Assembly: GCA_041163765.1 (NCBI GenBank)
Contig: JBEAQS010000161.1
Location: 1-9,391 of the forward strand
DNA: 9,391 bases
From: MAG-120531 sp041163765
Lineage (GTDB): Bacteria; Bacteroidota; Bacteroidia; Flavobacteriales; Flavobacteriaceae
Reading direction: 5' to 3'
Shown here: one piece after another, positions 7,035 through 9,391 of the stretch
How positions within the stretch are numbered: position 1 is the stretch's first letter
Layout: every line of letters starts with the position of its first letter
The notes under the pieces: model-generated
Seen by the model: only the letters and a program-made list of their open reading frames with translations
What the model was told of the DNA's origin: nothing
The model's database searches: none
Translations under genes and position numbers: made by a program

Positions 7035-8659
7035 ACCTGAAGTACCCCCATGTTAAAGGGCGCAACGTCTGGGTTGTGATTGGCCGCTTCAATGCCTATG
7101 GAAATCCATGTTCTAGTCTCCCTGGGGTCGATTACCGCATCGGTCCATAGTCTAGCGGCTGCGTAAATAGGCGTTGTTTGGGACTCGTACCGCTCGGTAA
7201 TTTCTTGAATCATTTTATCTTTGACCACCTCGTCAATGGCTATTCCTTTTTTGATCAATCGTTCCTGTTCTATCTGCCAAAGTACTTGTGATGCTGCTTT
7301 TCCACCCATGACAGCCAACTGGGCACTCGGCCAAGCGACAATCAGTCTAGGGTCAAATGCTTTACCGCACATCGCGTAGTTTCCAGCGCCAAAGCTGTTT
7401 CCAACGACCACAGTAAATTTGGGTACCGTAGAGTTGGCTACTGCATTGACCATTTTAGCCCCGTCTTTGATAATCCCTCCGTGTTCGCTTTTACTCCCCA
7501 CCATAAATCCTGTCACGTCTTGCAAAAAGACCAACGGAATGCGCTTTTGGTTGCAATTGGCGATAAATCGAGTGGCTTTGTCCGCCGAATCGGAGTATAT
7601 GACTCCACCCATCTGCATTTCGCCTTGCGCTGTTTTAATGATGGAGCGCTGGTTGGCGACAATACCTACAGCCCAACCCTCAATACGCGCATACCCGGTG
7701 AGGATCGTTTTCCCGTAGTCCTCTTTGTAAGAAATCCAAGAATCTTGATCGATTAACCCTTGGATGATATTCATCATTTCGTAGGGTGTAGCAGGTGATG
7801 TAGGCAAATGACCTAATAATTCCGATGTGGGGTAAGCAGGCTCAGTTGCCCCCACGCGATCAAAGCCTGCTTTGGGCTTATGGCCTAATGATCCCACAAC
7901 TTTTTTGATCCGATCCAGAGCATCTTGATCGTCTTTTGCCTTATAGTCAGCTACCCCGCTGATGGAATTATGGGTGGTGGCCCCCCCTAGAGTTTCGTTG
8001 TCGATGGATTCGCCTATAGCTGCTTTTACCAGGTAACTTCCCGCCAAAAAAACACTGCCGGTTTTGTCGACCATAATCGCTTCATCACTCATGATCGGCA
8101 GGTAGGCTCCGCCAGCCACACAGGAACCCATGATGGCCGCAATTTGGGTAATACCCATACTGCTCATTTTGGCATTGTTTCTAAAGATGCGTCCAAAGTG
8201 CTCTTTGTCGGGAAAAATTTCATCCTGCATCGGCAAATAAACACCAGCACTATCTACCAAATAGATGATGGGTAGATGATTTTCTAGGGCGATTTCTTGA
8301 GCCCGTAGATTTTTTTTGGCCGTTATGGGAAACCAAGCTCCGGCTTTGACCGTGGCGTCATTGGCCACGACTACGCAGAGTCTTTTTTGGATATATCCAA
8401 TGACTACGACGACACCAGCGCTGGGACATCCACCGTGCTCTTCATACATATCTTCTCCGGCCAAGGCACCAATTTCAATGCGTCTGGATTTAGGATCTAG
8501 CAGGTAGTCGATGCGTTCTCGAGCACTCCATTTTCCTTTTTCATGCAGCTTGGCGATCTTTTCTTTACCTCCCCCTTGGGCGATACGACCCAATTTTTGA
8601 CGCAATTCGGCCAATGAGGTTTTGTGAAAATCTTCGTTTTTGTTGAAGCTTAGGTCCAT
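7031..8659 (-). CDS. Acyl-CoA carboxylase beta (carboxyltransferase) subunit, most like methylcrotonyl-CoA carboxylase beta
   Basis: The 542-aa product has the two crotonase-like halves of a biotin-dependent carboxyltransferase, which moves carboxyl from biotin to an acyl-CoA. The N half carries ANDATVKAGAWFP (99-111), RAQEIALENHLPIIYLVDS (119-137) and the oxyanion-type turn GSCVAGGAY (178-186); the C half carries QDVTGFMVG (380-388) and GNSFGAGNYAMCG (420-432), then VMGGKAA. The length and the ends (ARLWTDAVIDPRETR, final FNMGVLQV) match methylcrotonyl-CoA carboxylase beta better than propionyl-CoA carboxylase beta, suggesting 3-methylcrotonyl-CoA in leucine breakdown; geranyl-CoA carboxylase is an alternative. 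The enzyme is cytosolic and needs a biotin carboxylase/BCCP subunit that is not in this window. The ATG (complement of 8657-8659) gives a typical N-terminus, and no Shine-Dalgarno sequence is seen. It converges on menE with a 4-nt overlap. Confidence 0.92.
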   Translation of the reverse strand: MDLSFNKNEDFHKTSLAELRQKLGRIAQGGGKEKIAKLHEKGKWSARERIDYLLDPKSRRIEIGALAGEDMYEEHGGCPSAGVVVVIGYIQKRLCVVVANDATVKAGAWFPITAKKNLRAQEIALENHLPIIYLVDSAGVYLPMQDEIFPDKEHFGRIFRNNAKMSSMGITQIAAIMGSCVAGGAYLPIMSDEAIMVDKTGSVFLAGSYLVKAAIGESIDNETLGGATTHNSISGVADYKAKDDQDALDRIKKVVGSLGHKPKAGFDRVGATEPAYPTSELLGHLPTSPATPYEMMNIIQGLIDQDSWISYKEDYGKTILTGYARIEGWAVGIVANQRSIIKTAQGEMQMGGVIYSDSADKATRFIANCNQKRIPLVFLQDVTGFMVGSKSEHGGIIKDGAKMVNAVANSTVPKFTVVVGNSFGAGNYAMCGKAFDPRLIVAWPSAQLAVMGGKAASQVLWQIEQERLIKKGIAIDEVVKDKMIQEITERYESQTTPIYAAARLWTDAVIDPRETRTWISIGIEAANHNPDVAPFNMGVLQV

Positions 8660-8721
8660 ATATCGGTATATAAGGCTAAGATAAGGACTATTTATGATTA
8701 ATTTTGAACCAAACCATCCCT
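8660..8721. other. Divergent intergenic region
   Basis: This 62-nt AT-rich gap separates the start of the carboxylase gene (- strand) from the start of the oxidoreductase gene (+ strand), so it must hold at least part of both promoters unless these lie inside the opposing genes. Apart from the -7-like match listed separately I see no clear palindromic operator and no Shine-Dalgarno sequence for either gene. Confidence 0.6.
8699..8706 (+). promoter_or_regulatory. Possible Bacteroidota -7 promoter element for the oxidoreductase gene
   Basis: TAATTTTG matches the Bacteroidota -7 consensus TAnnTTTG exactly and lies 15 nt before the ATG at 8722. I do not find a convincing -33 TTG-type element at the expected distance upstream (around 8670-8680), and the match is short in AT-rich DNA, so this is only a candidate. 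Confidence 0.3.
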
Positions 8722-9391
8722 ATGTATACAGCTCAAAACCCCCTGAGGTGGGGTATTATTGGATTGGGAAAAATAGCGCATTCATTTGCTCGAGATTTGG
8801 CCTTAGTGCCCCAAGCTCGTTTGGTAGCTGTCGGTTCTCGCAGTCCGGAAAAAGCCATGGAGTTTGCCCAAACACACGGAGCATCCGATGACCGACCTAT
8901 AGCGTGTGTTGGATACCCAGAGTTATTGGCCTTAGAAGAGGTTGATGTGGTGTACATCGCTACTCCTCATAACAGTCATGTGGAGTGGTCGTTAAAAGCC
9001 TTGGCTGCTGGAAAGCATGTTTTGTGTGAAAAACCTATGGCCTTAACCCCTCAGCAGGTGAAAGAAGTGACTGTTTTGGCGCAACGTCGAGGTCTGTTTT
9101 TTATGGAAGCTCTTTGGTCTAGATTTAATCCCGCCGTTCAAAAAGCGATAGACTATGCCCGATCTGGAAGTTTAGGTGCTTTGAGGTTTGTACAAGCGGA
9201 TTTTGGATTTTTTGCCTTAGATAGGGATCCTGCTTCTAGACTGCTCAACCCGGAACTTGGGGGCGGTTCACTTTGGGACATTGGCCTTTACCCAATATTT
9301 TGGGCCTATCAACTACTGGGGAATCCCACTTCTATGTCCGTGCAAAAAATAGCCGCGTCGACGGGCGTGGATGCTCAGCTGCGCATTGAAT
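8722..9391 (+). CDS. Gfo/Idh/MocA-family NAD(P)-dependent oxidoreductase (3' truncated by window)
   Basis: My translation from the ATG at 8722 gives 223 codons, still open at the window end; the family usually runs to about 320-370 aa. The N-terminal Rossmann fold shows RWGIIGLGKIAHSFARDL (9-26, with the GxGxxA-type dinucleotide loop), followed by VVYIATPHNSHV and the family signature CEKPMALT, whose EKP Lys is the usual catalytic or substrate-contacting residue. The later MEALWSRFNPAV and GGGSLWDIGLYPI segments resemble the trans-1,2-dihydrobenzene-1,2-diol/D-xylose dehydrogenase-like branch, so a sugar or cyclic diol is a likely substrate type, but the exact one cannot be called. An in-frame stop at 8695-8697 limits the start; a TTG at 8704 is the only other in-frame option I noticed and is less likely. 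It is divergent from the carboxylase gene and no functional link is evident. Confidence 0.9.
   Translation, partial: MYTAQNPLRWGIIGLGKIAHSFARDLALVPQARLVAVGSRSPEKAMEFAQTHGASDDRPIACVGYPELLALEEVDVVYIATPHNSHVEWSLKALAAGKHVLCEKPMALTPQQVKEVTVLAQRRGLFFMEALWSRFNPAVQKAIDYARSGSLGALRFVQADFGFFALDRDPASRLLNPELGGGSLWDIGLYPIFWAYQLLGNPTSMSVQKIAASTGVDAQLRIE

Noticed and set aside
7419..7756. Open + strand frames opposite the carboxylase gene.
   Set aside because: They are antisense shadows with no recognisable domains, lying over a well-conserved carboxyltransferase on the - strand.
8694..8891. 65-codon + strand frame starting just upstream of the oxidoreductase.
   Set aside because: It is out of frame with the clearly conserved Rossmann-fold protein that starts at 8722 and has no recognisable motifs.
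1..9391. A wholly new defence, mobile or biosynthetic system.
   Set aside because: All nine genes fit known families; there are no transposases, integrases, direct-repeat arrays or toxin-antitoxin pairs. The unusual elements are regulatory and contextual rather than a new system.

Overview
The window carries a tightly packed block of menaquinone (vitamin K2) biosynthesis genes on the + strand (about 1-7034). It is followed by a convergent acyl-CoA carboxylase beta-subunit gene on the - strand (7031-8659) and by the 5' part of a divergently transcribed Gfo/Idh/MocA-type oxidoreductase on the + strand (8722 to the window end). The source is most likely a member of the Bacteroidota. Reasons: men genes interleaved with a CvfB-like S1 protein and a CPBP-family membrane protein, a short Bacteroidota-style MenE, a LytTR regulator, almost no Shine-Dalgarno sequences before the starts, and one match to the Bacteroidota -7 promoter motif. 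Base composition looks moderate rather than strongly AT-rich. I cannot name a genus.

Layout of the + strand block: 5'-truncated menD (SEPHCHC synthase), a CvfB/YitL-like S1/winged-helix RNA-binding protein, menA (DHNA prenyltransferase), a LytTR DNA-binding protein with a degenerate receiver domain, menC (o-succinylbenzoate synthase), a CPBP intramembrane metalloprotease-family protein, and menE (o-succinylbenzoate-CoA ligase). Neighbouring genes overlap by 4, 20, 14 and 4 nt or are separated by only 13 and 3 nt, so the seven genes look like one translationally coupled operon whose promoter lies upstream of the window. MenD, MenC and MenE act in sequence from isochorismate to OSB-CoA and MenA prenylates the later product DHNA. 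MenF, MenH, MenB, the DHNA-CoA thioesterase and the final methyltransferase are not in this window.

The remaining genes look unrelated to menaquinone. The carboxylase gene most resembles methylcrotonyl-CoA carboxylase beta (leucine catabolism); its biotin-carboxylase partner is not visible here. Its stop codon overlaps that of menE in a shared TTAA. A 62-nt gap (8660-8721) separates it from the oxidoreductase, which runs off the window end.

I see no RNA genes, mobile elements, CRISPR arrays or phage genes, and no gene-free stretch above 300 nt. The items most worth a second look are the pseudo-receiver LytTR regulator inside the men operon, a perfect 10-bp all-GC hairpin inside menE, and the two non-enzymatic passengers (CvfB-like and CPBP proteins).
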